NCBI GenBank assembly: GCA_018902385.1
Contig: JABSSW010000019.1
Coordinates: forward strand, 1-64,000
Source: Physcia stellaris
Lineage: Eukaryota; Ascomycota; Lecanoromycetes; Caliciales; Physciaceae
Length of the DNA stretch: 64,000 nucleotides
Direction of reading: 5' to 3'
Positions 32,247 to 44,653 of this stretch are shown here, one piece after another. The notes below the pieces were generated by a model. That model had not been told where the DNA came from. It worked only from the letters and a program-made list of their open reading frames with translations, and searched no databases. How positions within the stretch are numbered: position 1 is the first letter of the stretch; every line of letters begins with the position of its first letter. A program made the position numbers and the translations under genes.

Positions 32247-33569
32247 TTATTTCTGAGTTTTACGACTTCTACGGCTCTTCTTCCCATTAGCCGATGGCTG
32301 AGGATTGAGCGTCTGGGTTGCATCCGCGGACGCATTCACTTCGCCTTTGCCCACTGTTCCCGCTGGCTTCTCCTTTTGGCTCCTCTTATCATCCTCGTTC
32401 TTCTTTTCTTCTTCTTTCTTAGCGAGTGCCCTTTTCACGGCCCCTTTTTTCTCCAAAGCTTCGATTTGCTTTTCGCTGAAATTCCACAGCTTCTTCGCCA
32501 CATTCTCATCTCTAACCTCTGGCCTCATGAAATCCACTTCCCGGCACTCCTTGAGTAGTCTGCCTCCTACCCCTTTTCCAAGCTCAGCCTCCATGGCTGC
32601 ACGTAGAAAAGTTTGTGCGCCCTGAAGAGGAGATTTGAGGACAAGCCACCAAAGCGGCCACATTAAGAGGTAAATCAATAAGCCCCATAACGAGCCCATA
32701 GTGAGCCACCTTCGCATTCCAGGTGTACGCGAGAAACCTGGATCAACAAGTACGACGCGGGCATTGTTCGGCTGCTTATCAGGTCTCTGGTAATTATCCA
32801 GATGTTTCTGAAAAGCTTGGGCGAAAACCATCATTGCCAGCTTGCTCGTTCCGTACTCCTTCCCAGGTGACAACGGAGTATGTGAGTCCTTCAACGACTT
32901 CAGATCACCGCCGATGTAGCTTGAACAAGTCCCGAATATGATTCTTACGTCTCTGTCCGGTGGCTGAGCTCTGAGTGCAGGGCTGAGAATGCTTAGCAGG
33001 TGGAAGTTGGCAAGATAATTAATCCCCCAATTCACCTCTAGCTTGTCATGGGTAGTATCCAGTTTACCAAAGCGAGGAGTTATGGTATCAGCACAAAGGA
33101 TCACCATGTCTAAACGGCGTGGTGGAGCGTTATCGACCCATTTAGTGGCGAAGAGACGGATTGAATGTAGAGAGGAGAGGTCTACTTGCTCGGCATATAT
33201 AAGCTCGTTATTGGTAGTCGTTCGCATATCATCAATGTAGTCTACGAGAAAGGGGTCCGACTGAGCATAACGAGTCAAGAGGATGATTTGCGCGCCGCGT
33301 GCTGCCAGCGAATGGGCTACCTCAGCACCAATGCCAGAGGTTCCACCCTTACCAAAATTAGCAGGGGAATGGTATGATATTACGAAACTTACCGTGATCA
33401 TGACGACTTTGGAACGCATCAACCGTTCCGAAGTATTAGTCGCTCCGCTGAAGTAAAGCTTTAAAAAGTAGAGTAGGACGAGCCATGGCGTAGTTTTGAC
33501 AATGGCCCAGCCATAGGGTACTGAAGAGATGCCTTTGAAGAGTACTTCACCAAACAAGGGAATAGGCAT
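32247..33569 (-). CDS. Env9-like membrane-anchored short-chain dehydrogenase/reductase
   Basis: Exons 33569-33393 and 33347-32247; the 45-nt intron (GTAAGT...GGTAAG, with TGCTAAT branch sequence) is a multiple of three and therefore also reads through in frame. The spliced product is 425 aa. It has an N-terminal hydrophobic helix (PWLVLLYFLKLYF), GGTSGIG at residues 60-66 for NAD(P) binding, CADTITPRFG in place of NNAG, and YGTSK with Tyr and Lys near 224 and 228 as catalytic pair. A second hydrophobic stretch (GLLIYLLMWPLWWLVL) and a Lys/Glu-rich tail follow. The architecture matches fungal Env9-type oxidoreductases, associated with lipid droplets and vacuolar morphology in yeast. Lipid substrate unknown. 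Divergent from the G-patch gene. Confidence 0.85.
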   Translation of the reverse strand: MPIPLFGEVLFKGISSVPYGWAIVKTTPWLVLLYFLKLYFSGATNTSERLMRSKVVMITVSFVISYHSPANFGKGGTSGIGAEVAHSLAARGAQIILLTRYAQSDPFLVDYIDDMRTTTNNELIYAEQVDLSSLHSIRLFATKWVDNAPPRRLDMVILCADTITPRFGKLDTTHDKLEVNWGINYLANFHLLSILSPALRAQPPDRDVRIIFGTCSSYIGGDLKSLKDSHTPLSPGKEYGTSKLAMMVFAQAFQKHLDNYQRPDKQPNNARVVLVDPGFSRTPGMRRWLTMGSLWGLLIYLLMWPLWWLVLKSPLQGAQTFLRAAMEAELGKGVGGRLLKECREVDFMRPEVRDENVAKKLWNFSEKQIEALEKKGAVKRALAKKEEEKKNEDDKRSQKEKPAGTVGKGEVNASADATQTLNPQPSANGKKSRRSRKTQK

Positions 33570-33883
33570 GATTAGAGATGGTTGATGCTCAATTGACCAG
33601 ATCTTCGAATTTCAGTATGTAGGTGGAGAGGCTCAAACCTAGTCAAAATTGAGCCGACATTACGAATACAGAAGCACTGGATTTCAGGAAGGCTCCTTTG
33701 GTTTCAATCAGTAAGAAAACCCAAGCAAATTGACAAGTACATAATTTGTTCATGATCAGGCAGGGACGACGATTTCAAGTGAACAAACTAATCTCCGTTA
33801 ACGCCGCTATCTTAACAATTCATGTCTACCTCGTCTGCTCCAACCATCTGATTGACTCTTCTCGTAGCAAGCATTGCACCAAC

Positions 33884-34589
33884 ATGGACCAAGAAGAAGA
33901 ATACACCATCCCCCTCCAAGACCAACGCGTCTTCGGCGCCGGCATAAAACGCAAACGCATCGCCTTCGTCCCCGCAGCCACCTCCCCCACAGCCAGCACC
34001 CGCATCCCACCCCTCCACCAAAACCGCAGGACAACGCTACCTATCCATAGTACTAGGCGCCACCTCCACCACCCTCGAAACCCAAGCTGATGAAAAAGCC
34101 ACAGCCGTACCCGATCCCCCAACACCAGCCACACCCACAGCAACGAATGAAGACGCCCTCTGCGAGATATGCAGCCTCCCAGTCACATCCGTCCTAGATA
34201 CGGCGACTGGGGATAGGAAGCCCCACGAGACGTCGCTAGTGCACCAGGTATGCCTCGCGCATTCTCACCCGCCTTCTCATCTGGATCGGAACCGCGCCGG
34301 GGTGAAATATCTATCGTCTTATGGGTGGGATCTAGACGGTAGGCTTGGGCTTGGGGCGAAGGGGGAGGGGGTCAGGGTGCCGATCAAAGCTAAGCTGAAG
34401 AATGACACCGTGGGATTAGGGGTAGAGAGGGCGATCAGCAAAGGACAGGTGGTTGCCAAGAAGGTGGAGAGGTTGGATGCGAAGGGGGTGAGGCGGAAGG
34501 AGCTGGAAGGGAAGAAGAGGGAGAAGAGGCTGCAACAGATGTTTTATGGGGCGGATGATGTGGAGAAGTATCTAGGTACAGAAGGATGA
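33884..34589 (+). CDS. G-patch-like protein with an apparent frameshift
   Basis: The N-terminus MDQEEEYTIPLQDQRVFGAG, continuing IKRKRIAF, is in one frame. The remainder, from a Pro-rich stretch through GQRYLSIVLG, CEICSLPVTSV, and the G-patch-like block DLDGRLGLGAKGEGVRVP and VGLGVER, is in the next frame up to the stop at 34589. The change falls at about 33960-34000, where no GT-AG pair gives an intron of usual length (the only in-frame one would be 25 nt). A one-base indel, real or from assembly, is the simplest reading. G-patch motifs activate DEAH RNA helicases or act in RNA processing, so a nuclear role is likely. Lys-rich C-terminal helix (KKREKRLQQMFYGADDVEKY). Not a confident named orthologue. 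Confidence 0.65.
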
Positions 34590-34787
34590 TGTGGTGGTAC
34601 AGAAAGACGGTAGAACAGTGTCAAACAGTTTCTCTGTGCTTTATCCAAGATAAAGAGCAGACTGGGTATATCCATATGCCGCCCCTAATGGTATCCTTTC
34701 TAACATGCATCACTCCAGACGCCCAAAAATGCCGTTCAAATGCAGAAGGCGGCCGCTAAAATGCAGGACAAGTCGATGACAAACATC

Positions 34788-37211
34788 CTAGCGATCTTTC
34801 CGAGAGCTGAAGAAATGATGCTTCTTCTTCTTCTCAGGCTCTTTCTCCTTACCAAGCTTGATAGTGGCAGATCCAGCTGAAGATTGCGGAGGTGTTGGTA
34901 ATGGATGGTTATTCGCTGAACCGTTTGCATGACCACCACCCACACTCAGCGAGGCCATGCCAGCCACAGGAGGCTGTTGATTCTGCCGCGGTCCTTGCGG
35001 CAAGCCAGAAGCCAAGGGTTGAGTTGGGCGTGGGGCTGGTGGTTCTCTTTCAAACAGATGATCAGGGGCTCTTGGCTTTGGTCGTTCAACAGGAAGATTC
35101 AATCTCCGTCTATCGACGCTCAAGTCTCCAACCTGCCTCAGGAACAGACTCGGTGTCACCATGTGCGATGTAGCTAAGAAAACATCCTTGTTAAGGGCTT
35201 CAGAAACCTCGTAACACGCTCTAGATTCGGAATAAGTCGCTCCTCCTGCCATAAAGACAATGATCCGTTGCTGTGGCTCTCTTGTTGAGGGACGCGTCCT
35301 CGCCCATGTAGGCTTTGCGCTTCTCAAGGACGTCTGAGCCAAAGTCTCGCCACCTGCAAGGCCTTCGCTGGCGTCAAGATGAGGCTTTGTAAAGGGGAAA
35401 TTCAGCTGGTCTAGCTGTCCACGGATGTAATCCTCGAGCATCGTTTTCAGGGCTGGCTCATACCTGGACAAGCCGCTATCATCAGAATCCGGCGGTGGGG
35501 GTTGCATTCGACTTGCGCGTGTGGTCGCAACGGGTCTTGGATCTTTCAACACCCTGGTAATGTGAGCACCCAGTAAGTCCAAGTTGTGGATCACCTCTCC
35601 ATCCTGAGCTGGTAAACCGGCGTGAGCGAGCAGTTTCTGTGTATCTGCGGGAAGAAGTCCGTCTCTATAGAGCAGATATTGTATGATGATGCGCAGGCGA
35701 TCCGAAGCAGATACCCCTTCATCGTCTAAAAGTCGCACCACCTGGTCTGCAAGGTTTTTGGGCTTCTTGTAATCCTCATCTAGACCTGTAGCCAATGACT
35801 GTTCAACGGAAGCTATGTCTCCAAGTCTTCGAGCCTGAAACATGTCCATTGCATCCTGGGCCATACCTAGGTGTAGTGCATAAGCTTCCTTACCAGCTTG
35901 AAATTGCGGCAGACCAGCTAGCATGTCTTTGATATTGTTGATACTTCCAATACTACTTTGTCCTTGGGCAGCACTGGTTTTGTTGTCAGTAAACGTAGAG
36001 TGCGTTATGATCGGTGACTTACTCTTCTTCGAATTGAGGATTCTCTGCTCTGAACTTTTTAAAGTCTTCGACTAATTTTTCTAAGAGATCTTTCATATGT
36101 AAATGGCGGTTTGTAACCCAGATTTTGTCCTTTTCACTGATTTCGCTCTCTTTCGTAGCTCCATTGGCCTCGTCCTTGTTTGCATTTTTGTAGAAAACTT
36201 TATCCCCTTCTATGATCGGTAAAAGGTCATGTATCATTGCCTGATAAGTGAATTCATGCAATACAGGAGCGAAAAGATCCATGGACCGATCTGTGATGAA
36301 TAATGCACCGCGTGGTCGATTGGATATAGGTGGGAAGTCTTGATGGAATTTAGCGTACTGATCTAGTTCTGTCTGTACAAATCGGGCAAGATGCGAACAA
36401 AGCACCCTTGCTTCATGTGTTGCGTTTTGAGGATGATGATATCGAATGGTAGGATATTCTCCTAACGATACACATAATGCCACTATCTTCATTATCTAAA
36501 TCAGCTCCCGGATATCCAAGGATTAGAGAAGACAGATGTTGCTACCTTCTGAGTCAGATCATCCATATGTTTGCGGACTAATTGATTACAAGCAGGATGG
36601 AACAACATGGGAAAACTCCATGGATCTCTGAACGTAATAAGGTGTGACTCTCGCGGGAAGAAGTCGATGTTTAACACTCGTAGTTGGGCAATCTGCTCTC
36701 GCGCCATAGCAGAATTATCAATTCTGCTCCGTTGGTCTGGAGAGAGAACTGTATACTCAGAAGATCAGCATAGCCAATGAAGTGTTTTCCCACCATTCGA
36801 GGGGATGCTAACCTGATGTCCATATCAGAAACGATCTCCTGTAACGCCGGCGCTCAAAATCCGCCATCACACAGTCAACAATATGTGGTAAGGGGGAAAG
36901 AATGTAAACCGCATCCATATCTTTGTTCATAGGTCGTCGCTCCTCAATTTGCTCCACGTCTGCCTTCTTCAGTTTTCTGTAGCCAATTCCACATGGTCTC
37001 GAGACCTACTTGTGACGTTGAGTTCCAGTATATCATCCTCTTTGACGACAGCGTCTATTAACTTCTTGCTGCCCTCGTCTACCACCAGGACCTTCCACTG
37101 TAGCGAGATATTAGCCGCTTAAACATCCATCGGTTCGCTGAAGAGTTCGCCTACTTCTCCCGGAGCGGTGCTACGGACGGTCTGAAGAATGACTGTGACT
37201 GTGTCAATTAC
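34788..37211 (-). CDS. SEC1: Sec1/Munc18 family SNARE regulator
   Basis: Multi-exon gene. Recognised exons are about 37211-37155 (N-terminal, true start not located), 37097-37009, up to about 36990-36813, 36748-36546, 36495-36023 and 35973-34788. The protein carries WKVLVVDEGSKKLIDAV, IEERRPMNKDMDAVYILSP, FLIWTSVLSPDQR, RPRGALFITDRSMDLFAPVL, MLAGLPQFQAGKEAY and RIIVFMAGGATYSE, the order seen in Sec1/Munc18 proteins. They bind syntaxin and assembled SNAREs to promote vesicle fusion at the plasma membrane. The tail is Pro-rich and ends in a basic KKKKHHFFSSRKDR, a usual extension in filamentous fungi. The second intron junction (near 36995-37008) could not be resolved in frame with strong splice sites. 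Head to head with SUV3. Confidence 0.9.
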
Positions 37212-37639
37212 CCTAAAAATAACTACCTCATATGCTGCTTACTCTCTTCTAGAATGGATATTGCTGAAGTTCCTCCCATATTGCCAGCAATCGGCGCCGC
37301 TGCAGCGTACTTAAGGCCTGGTCACCATACGGGAAGTGTAGAGGGTATACAGTCTGTCTCGGTCAAGTCGTATCGCGAACAAGGTGGAGGAATCAGTGGA
37401 GTAGGAACACAGGTTTGCGTCTACGTGTTTCAACGATTGTGCGAGACTTGTGCTAACACGGCGGGGAACAGGCCGAGGGGGGGTTCTGAAATGCCAAGGC
37501 CGGAGCGGAGCTTTGGCCGAGTCTACTAGTCTACTTTGCCCCTTCGGAAAATTCATTCTTAAATTTGCTACGCAAAGCATGGTCTACAACCTCCATTTCG
37601 AGGTAGTTTCAAAGGAGTGAGGGTATCTACTGCCTGGGC

Positions 37640-40259
37640 ATGCGCTTGTCTGGCCAGACACTGGCCCAACGTTTATTTCTGCCGCAAGATCAGGCGTTCC
37701 TTGTCTTCAAGAAAACAGCTGGACGCGATTGCAGCCACCAACTCCGAGCTCAGCGCTTCTTCTCAGCTTGTCGACCACAGTGGAGAAGAAACAAACAGCC
37801 AGGGCATGGCGTCAGCCAACAAAATTCAGTTAGCGTATGTGCACCCCTATCATCGATGTTATAGACATGGCTAATCCCCATTCTAGGCCCGTGGCGGGGG
37901 TTCGTTGACTACCGACAAAGCCCACCAGTCAGCCTCAGAATACCGGATAAAACACATAGGCTCCTACAAGGATGTTTTGGAATCAATCCTCCATAGGCTT
38001 GCGGTACTGGCCAACAAGAATGTGGGGACGGAACTGTCCTCCTTAGCAAAGAAGGTCATATCGCACTTTCAGGCTGGGAAGTTTCGACAAAGCGATGACT
38101 TCGGACATCTTTTTGCCAAATTCCGTCAAGCTTATGTCGATGAGGGTGTGGCAGGGCTTGATTCACAGATCACATATGAATTACATGGATGCATAGCAAA
38201 TCACAAAATCAGTGAGGTGACTGTGGAGGATCAAACAAACCTTGCTGATCTTCGATATCCCCTCGAGTGGTATCCCGGAACTCGGGCATTGCAGCGTACC
38301 ATCCACCTGCATGTCGGGCCTACCAATTCAGGCAAAACTTATCATGCGCTGAAGCGGCTCGAGCAAGCGAAGACAGGCGTGTATGCTGGACCATTGCGTT
38401 TGCTTGCCTATGAGGTATATACGAGGTTAAATGCTTTAGGAAAGAAATGCCATCTGATTACCGGTGATGATCGAAGAGTCAATGAGGAGGCGAGTGAAGA
38501 TACTGAGTCGATGATCAGCTGTACCGTCGAAATGGTCCCAATCAACATCACGGTTGACGTAGGAGTCATCGACGAGATTCAGATGATCGGCCACAGCGAG
38601 CGAGCGTGGGCTTGGTCCCAAGCTTTGCTAGGTCTAAAAGCAAAAGAACTACACCTCTGTGGGGAGGCACGAACCGTTCCTTTAATTCGGGAACTTGCGG
38701 CTGCTATGGGTGACAAGCTGGTCCTTCACAGTTACGAACGACTGAGCCCTTTGAAAGTGGCCACGAAGAGTTTGTCCGGAGATTTGACACAGCTTAGGAA
38801 AGGTGATTGTCTGGTTGTATTCTCAAGAAAAGAAATTCACTCTTTCAAGAATCAGATTGAGAAGTTGACAAACAGACGAGTCGCCATTGTCTATGGCAGC
38901 TTGCCGCCAGAGACTAGAGCACGTCAAGCCAGCCTTTTCAATGATCCGGACAATGATTACGATTACCTCGTAGCTAGCGACGCAATCGGAATGGGGCTGA
39001 ATCTGTAAGTTGATCTGTTCCCTGATCACTGTATTTTGCATAGCTTCTCTCCTTACTTCTTGGCTTTGGATAGCTAATGTCTACAAAGGGACATTAAGCG
39101 CATCGTCTTCGAGTCGACCTTCAAATTTGATGGCAAAAAATTCGAGCCGATCCCCGCACCCCATCTCAAACAAATCGCTGGTCGTGCTGGCCGTTATCGC
39201 GTAGCTCCCCAAGTCAAAGCTTCGTCGGCTCCTTCCGAGAGCATAGGTGATAACGTTGGTGATGGTCTTACTGGTCCATCAAATGCCATTCCCTCCGACC
39301 GACCATCCCTTAAAACGGTTGGACTAGTCACCACACTCGAAAAATTGGATTTTCCTCGTATTCAACGGGCAATGGAAGCAGAAGCCGAGCCTGTAATGTC
39401 CGCTGGTATCCTTCCTCCGGCTTCAGTGTTAATCAAATTTGCTACTTATTTTGCTCCTGGAACGCCCTTCTCTTACATCCTGCAACGACTCCACGAACTG
39501 TCATCTTTTCATCCCCGTTACCACCTATGTAGCCTCAAAGACAAGATTGACATCGCGGATATCATCGAGCCGATCAAAGAATTGTCCATTGAAGATCGCA
39601 TAATCTTCTGTGCTGCGCCTGCATCGGTCCGTCACCCAGGATTTGGCGACATAGTTGCTAGCTTTGCTCAATGTGTCGCAAATAGCAAAGACTTCTCCTC
39701 CAATCTTCTCGACATTCCAACTATACAGCTTGAGGTTCTAGATAGAGAAGTCACAACAGATCGTCAATACCTTTCTCAATTGGAAACGCTGCACCAAGCA
39801 TTGATTCTCTACATCTGGCTCTCTTACCGCTTTGCAGGAGTTTTCAGGACCCAGGCAATGGCAGTCTATGTCAAAGAAATGGTGGAGGAAAGGATTGACA
39901 AGGTGCTTGCTCAAGTATCCTATCAACGGAAACAAAAGCTCAAGAGCTTACGGCAGCTTGCCATGCTAGAGGAGATGGGCGATGCTTTTGGGGGTGAAGG
40001 TGAAGGAAAAGAGATAAAAGCTGAGCCTCGCGACCAAATATACCGCGGGGGTCTATATTTCGGTCCTAACGGAGCGAAGATTGGCCGGGGAGATGAAGAC
40101 AATGAAGGACAATCACCACCAGGATCGGAGGAAAGTGACATCGAGCTGGACCGCTTACCTGCACCGCAAGCCAACCTGGGCTGGCAGCCATCTTTCCAGA
40201 TGGCGAATCATGAGCAGGAAGACGCCAGAAGCGAGTCGGCTATTGCAGGCAGTAATTAG
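37640..40259 (+). CDS. SUV3: Mitochondrial ATP-dependent RNA helicase Suv3
   Basis: Three exons, 37640-37834, 37887-39004 and 39089-40259, encode 827 aa; the introns start GTATGT and GTAAGT and the frame is continuous. Exon 1 encodes an Arg-rich, acid-free leader (RAQRFFSACRPQWRR), fitting mitochondrial import, which decided the start. Helicase motifs: GPTNSGKT near residue 209 (Walker A), DEIQM near 293 in place of a DEAD box, LVVFSRKEI, ASDAIGMGLNL, and QIAGRAGRYR near 466. A C-terminal SUV3 domain follows (LYIWLSYRF). Suv3 unwinds mitochondrial RNA and feeds the exonuclease of the degradosome. The C-terminal tail is acidic and low in complexity. The gene is divergent from SEC1 with about 430 bp between them. 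Confidence 0.92.
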
Positions 40260-40458
40260 AGAGTTTCCGCTTTCAGCTGAAAGCACAATGCAATGGAACT
40301 TGCGTATGTAAACAGTGTACACATAGGTAAGAGCTGTTGTATATAGGAGCATGTCTACAACATATCGCGGTGGTGTTTGGGGCCGGTTAAGTAACCCGTC
40401 TGGTGCGGTTGGAGGAGCTTTGTACGTACCGCTCGAAAGCAGTCCTCGAGTATCGCTA

Positions 40459-40651
40459 TCCCATGGTCTGGTGTGGTGCTATCTTGCCTCTGATCCATCG
40501 TCAAAGTTACATTCATCATTGTGGCAAAACGAGTACCCGTGTTTGGCACAAAGCATATGAAGACAGCATGGAAAATGACTTCATCTTTAATTCCGTCCCA
40601 AGTCGGGTAATGCATCATCAATGCACCACTACTCATTACCAGATTACGGGA
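40459..40651. mobile_element. Short TIR element (MITE), copy 1
   Basis: 193 bp between TA dinucleotides (40457-40458 and 40652-40653). The left end TCCCATGGTCTGGTGTGGTG has a degenerate inverted partner ACCAGATTACGGGA at the right end. About 20 kb away at 63105-63312 a related copy lies in the opposite orientation and shares ends and interior blocks (for example TTTGTGCCAAACACGGGTA on the minus strand). TA target duplications and about 15-28 bp TIRs suggest a non-autonomous Tc1/mariner-type element. Confidence 0.7.
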
Positions 40652-40894
40652 TACTAGAATGTTAGAGACCAGTCTCATCCCCAACTCACGACTATTCGAG
40701 GAACTCGACAAAGAGTGACGAAGCATATGTGGGCGTTGTCTTGAAACAGCTTGATGCCATGGCTGCCTGCGAGCCTGATCTTGGCAAAGTCTCGGTTGGC
40801 ACTTCCTGCTCGCTCGACCTGCACCCATCAACCAATGTCATTAAAAGTGATATTCAAACATTTTCAGGAATCTTTCTGGTGAGATCTCGAAATC

Positions 40895-42465
40895 ATGGGC
40901 TCTTCTAGTAAATTCTACGATCTGTCAGAAGAGCTCCTGACTGCCATCACGAAAGAACTGATCCCGAAGCCAATTCCGCCAGAGTCAGAGTCGAGAAAGT
41001 ATGTCGGTTTCCCTGTATATGTTCTCTAAGTGTGCATGGATCTGCGCTTTCCCCGTATTTGTTCGCTCAGTACGCATGGATATTTCCAGAGATTGCTGCC
41101 AACCTCGATTGACTCTACTAACAAGCTTCGAGGGCCTTTTTCTACGCCCTCAAAACTTTGAGGCTGACCAACCCACGCTTCACGTATCTGAAATTCATCC
41201 AGCAAACCCTCTTCAACGCCATAGATTTCACCCCAGGTCCTTTGCATGTCGAGCGGCTTACACAATCCAGTATTCGGCGGATTGCGCCATTCGTAAAAAC
41301 GGTCAATTTTGTTGCGCCCTTGCATAGCTGGGCTCTCCCCTTCGATGACTTCAAAGAAATCATCATCACTCAAGCGATCCAGAAGCACAGATATGATCAT
41401 GGGCTTCTCAATGTCGAGCAAAGCCATCGGGACTTTATCCAGCAGCATTGGAGTGGCAAGAATGCGCTCTCGGATACCGAAATCCAACGAGGCTACAAGA
41501 AATACTGTAGCGAAGCTCTGGCTGTCAAAGAACTTTTGTCTGGTGAAACTCTTCCAGAAGCTTGGGCTAATACGTTTCGTGAACTATCTAATCTTCGGGG
41601 CGTAAGATTCATCAGCATCGATATAGAAAAAACCGGCGGCGAACATCTCCCCGCGCAGCCAGCGTGTATAGTGCACCCTCACCATCACGTCAACCCTCAC
41701 CACTACCACCATGTCTGCTGGCGAGCCGTTGAACCTGTCGGCGATGCGCTGTTCGCAGCAGGCATTTCGTGTCTATCTCGAGCCGGATCGCAGATCCAAA
41801 GCTTGGAAGTTGCCTGTGCAATGACGGGCTCCTTGAACTGGGAATGCTTACCCAACTGGAAAGATCTCAATCTCAGCCAGCTCAAGAATTTTGATATGCT
41901 GCCTCTTTATCCGCAGGGTAGGGAGCCATACACAGCCGAGGAAGTTGCTCAAAGCGCAGCCTCAGCCGCTGATGCGGTGCTACACAAATGCAACCATACC
42001 CTCGAGGCATTGAGTCACAAGCGTGATTATCTGATGAAATGGCCCAGCGACGAGATCATTAGACTACCCAGCCTCCGCTCACTCTCTCTAGGAAGGGGCC
42101 CCCTCGAGCCTCACAACCTTCGGGCATGGATGGCCGAAATGCCTTCTCTCGAACATATCGAGCTGCAGAGAACAAGCTTGTCCGAAGTAAATTCGGAGCC
42201 CGAATGTTATCGCTGGCGCCAAGTTTTCGACGGCATACGAGAACACAAAAATGATATGTATGTCTGCTTTCTGGAAGTTGAGGTGAACTGTGACAGCTTC
42301 CTGTCACTGGAGTACGACACCTCCGATCTTGAAGGATATCTAGAGGAGTTGGAGGCACGGGATTATGGCTGGGAAATAATTGAGAAAGATTTACCGTCAT
42401 ATCTCAGTGGTGAGATTGAATGGAACGATGATTTGGAAGAGTATTTACAGGAAGATTACTGGTGA
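40895..42465 (+). CDS. F-box-like protein with leucine-rich C-terminal half
   Basis: The main exon is open from about 41126 to 42465 (SRAFFYALKTLRLTNPRF onward, about 446 aa). A first exon is likely at 40895-40998, reading MGSSSKFYDLSEELLTAITK, a typical F-box opening (LP/S-x-E-[IL]-[LI]), before a GTATGT donor. The only acceptor free of stops (ACAAG at 41125) is one base out of phase with that donor, so the junction is unresolved. The C-terminal region has LRR-like pieces (LPSLRSLSLGRGPL, MPSLEHIELQRTSLSE). F-box proteins are substrate adaptors of SCF ubiquitin ligases. Ends in an acidic tail. Family known only by fold; no named orthologue. Confidence 0.6.
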
Positions 42466-44653
42466 TTAAATCCTCTACCTCCAGTTGCCTCGTTTAAGCA
42501 TGAGCACCGACAGCTATTTCGACGTTCCTTTCATATCACATACAGTCATTTACTGTCCACAGCATTGATCCTTGTCCACTTCCCTTCGGTGCTCAGGTTT
42601 GACTGGGGGATTGTCTCAACAAATAAAGTCCTCGACATGGAGCTACTAGGCCGACAAATGAAGCACTCTCTCGCTCCACAGCTTATAATGACATTATTAC
42701 GGCAAATTTCAGTGATCTGGATTCGTGGATGCTCTGTGCGACACTTCAGAATATAAGCCCAAGAAGTATCATTTTCTCTACTTTATCGAGCTAGAGATGT
42801 GAGCCCGATCGTCAACTCGAGCCTGGAACAGAGAAAGAGAATAGCTGAGGGATCGAAGCAAAGAGCCTGATCAATTGATGCATAGATAGTCGAAGAATAA
42901 CTTACAGAGTCTGGTGTGTCCAACTAGAAATCTATGGGGATTAAGCCATCTAATGAGCTACAATACAATATCCTCCAAACCAAAAAAATCATAAAAAGAA
43001 CGCGAGAGATTTCCCCCACGCATCTCGTACTTTGGTACCACAGAGATCTTATCATTATACTCCCAAGTCCCGATTACTCTCGTGAGGGGTTCTAGAACAT
43101 CTTCACCAATCTACATGATCGCTTGACAGACCTAAGCACAGTCTTCTCTCATTCTCCAATACAATCCCATCCCTTCCCACATGTGACCAGCTTCTTCTAG
43201 CTACAAACACATTACACCTTCTCCGCCCCTTATCTCTCAAGGACCCATTAACATCAGGGAAGACCCACAAGAATGACAGATGCAGACTAGACTCCTTCTG
43301 CCAACTCCTACCTCTAACATTCATCATGATGCAGTGTATCCATCTGTCACGATAGGAATTGGACAAAACCGGAGGAAACCCTTCTTCGTCAAAGTTGATT
43401 TTTCTTTCTCAGCGAACGCGGAGGACTGGCGACTTAACTCGGATCCCAGATATGATAAATAACCTTCTTTAACGGTTTTCTCTCTGCAAATTTTTACACC
43501 TTCTCCTCCTCTTCCCCCTTTTCTCCCATGTCCCCCCCCTTTTTCCCCCTCGTCCCCTCTCTACATCCCAATTCTCTCCTTCCCATATCATTGCCCCCAC
43601 CCTCCCCATCTCTCTCCACATCCCTTCATCCCCATCCTCCCATCCTCCAACTCAGGAACATTGGTTCACGAGCAATCCTACAACTTCCCAACCCCTCCTT
43701 TCCCGCCCTTCTTCCAGTCCCACAAGTTCTAAGGGTGCCGTGAGACCAAAAAAGAAAAAAGGGGGGGCAGGATGGGGGGCGCGGGGGAGTAAAGTGAGGA
43801 ACTAAATATTGAATTCTTGCCCTTATATGTAGATCCCCCTAGAAAACGAGTGAATCCCCAATTTCGGGCAATTGGCGTAGTCATTGCGGTTTATTTATGT
43901 TGGCACTGACTTTTTGGGCGGCGCTGACATGGGAGAGTACCGATGCTGATGTTCGTATTGATATTTCATAGTTTTCTTGGGGATTGGCTGTATATATAGA
44001 TAGATGATGGTGAGAGTGAGGTTTCCTGAGGAAGTACGATAGTAGTGGTTTGGAGAGAAATGCAAGAAACTGAACCCGAAGGCCGGGGTAGTCGGAAGCT
44101 GAGAAGAAGAAGAACAAAATAAACACTACTCATATTGTGATCTTCCCAATGACATGCTAATTGGAGTGTCCGAAGGATTTAGGGCTGCTCTGTTGTTCGA
44201 AATGAAGCTTGGCTTTGCGATTGGCTTGCATGGTCGTTTTGGCGTCGTTGCGGAGTTGAGTTGAGGTTCGGAGAATCTGCTTTTATCCACCCCGGTTGTT
44301 AGCCCTACAATCCCAGCCAGAACGAAATTTATAAAAAGTCCAAGTCTCTTAGCTACCTCAGTACTATACGAGAGCTTCAGCCGCTTTTCTCAGCAAAAAA
44401 AATCTATGAGTGGAGATCGCCGCGCGAGATTCTACTATCATACATATCTCTCAGAGATAAGATATTTTCCCCATCCCCAGCCCGTCGTACAAAGTCCTGT
44501 TACGCCGCCCGCTCAACCGTAGTATCGATACAGGAGCCCCATTCTGACGCCCGCCTGCCTAAGATACCTGCAAGAGAATAGAAAGAAAAAGAAAAACGCC
44601 GACCATGGGGTATCGACAACAAACATCAAGACACCACCACCCCCACAACCACC
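42466..44653. other. Long intergenic stretch, 2.2 kb
   Basis: No gene was recognised. It contains the pyrimidine/purine tract at 43495-43800. Short frames such as 43528-43743 are translations of the CT-rich tract. Confidence 0.45.
43495..43800. repeat. Polypyrimidine tract followed by a purine-rich tract
   Basis: From about 43495 to 43735 the plus strand is overwhelmingly C and T (runs such as CCCCCCCCTTTTTCCCCCTC). From 43745 to 43800 it becomes G and A rich (AAAAAAGGGGGGGCAGGATG). Such mirrored tracts may form triplex or hairpin DNA. No function is shown. Confidence 0.6.

Noticed and set aside
43528-43743. 71-codon Pro/Leu/Ser frame
   Set aside because: Translation of the polypyrimidine tract.
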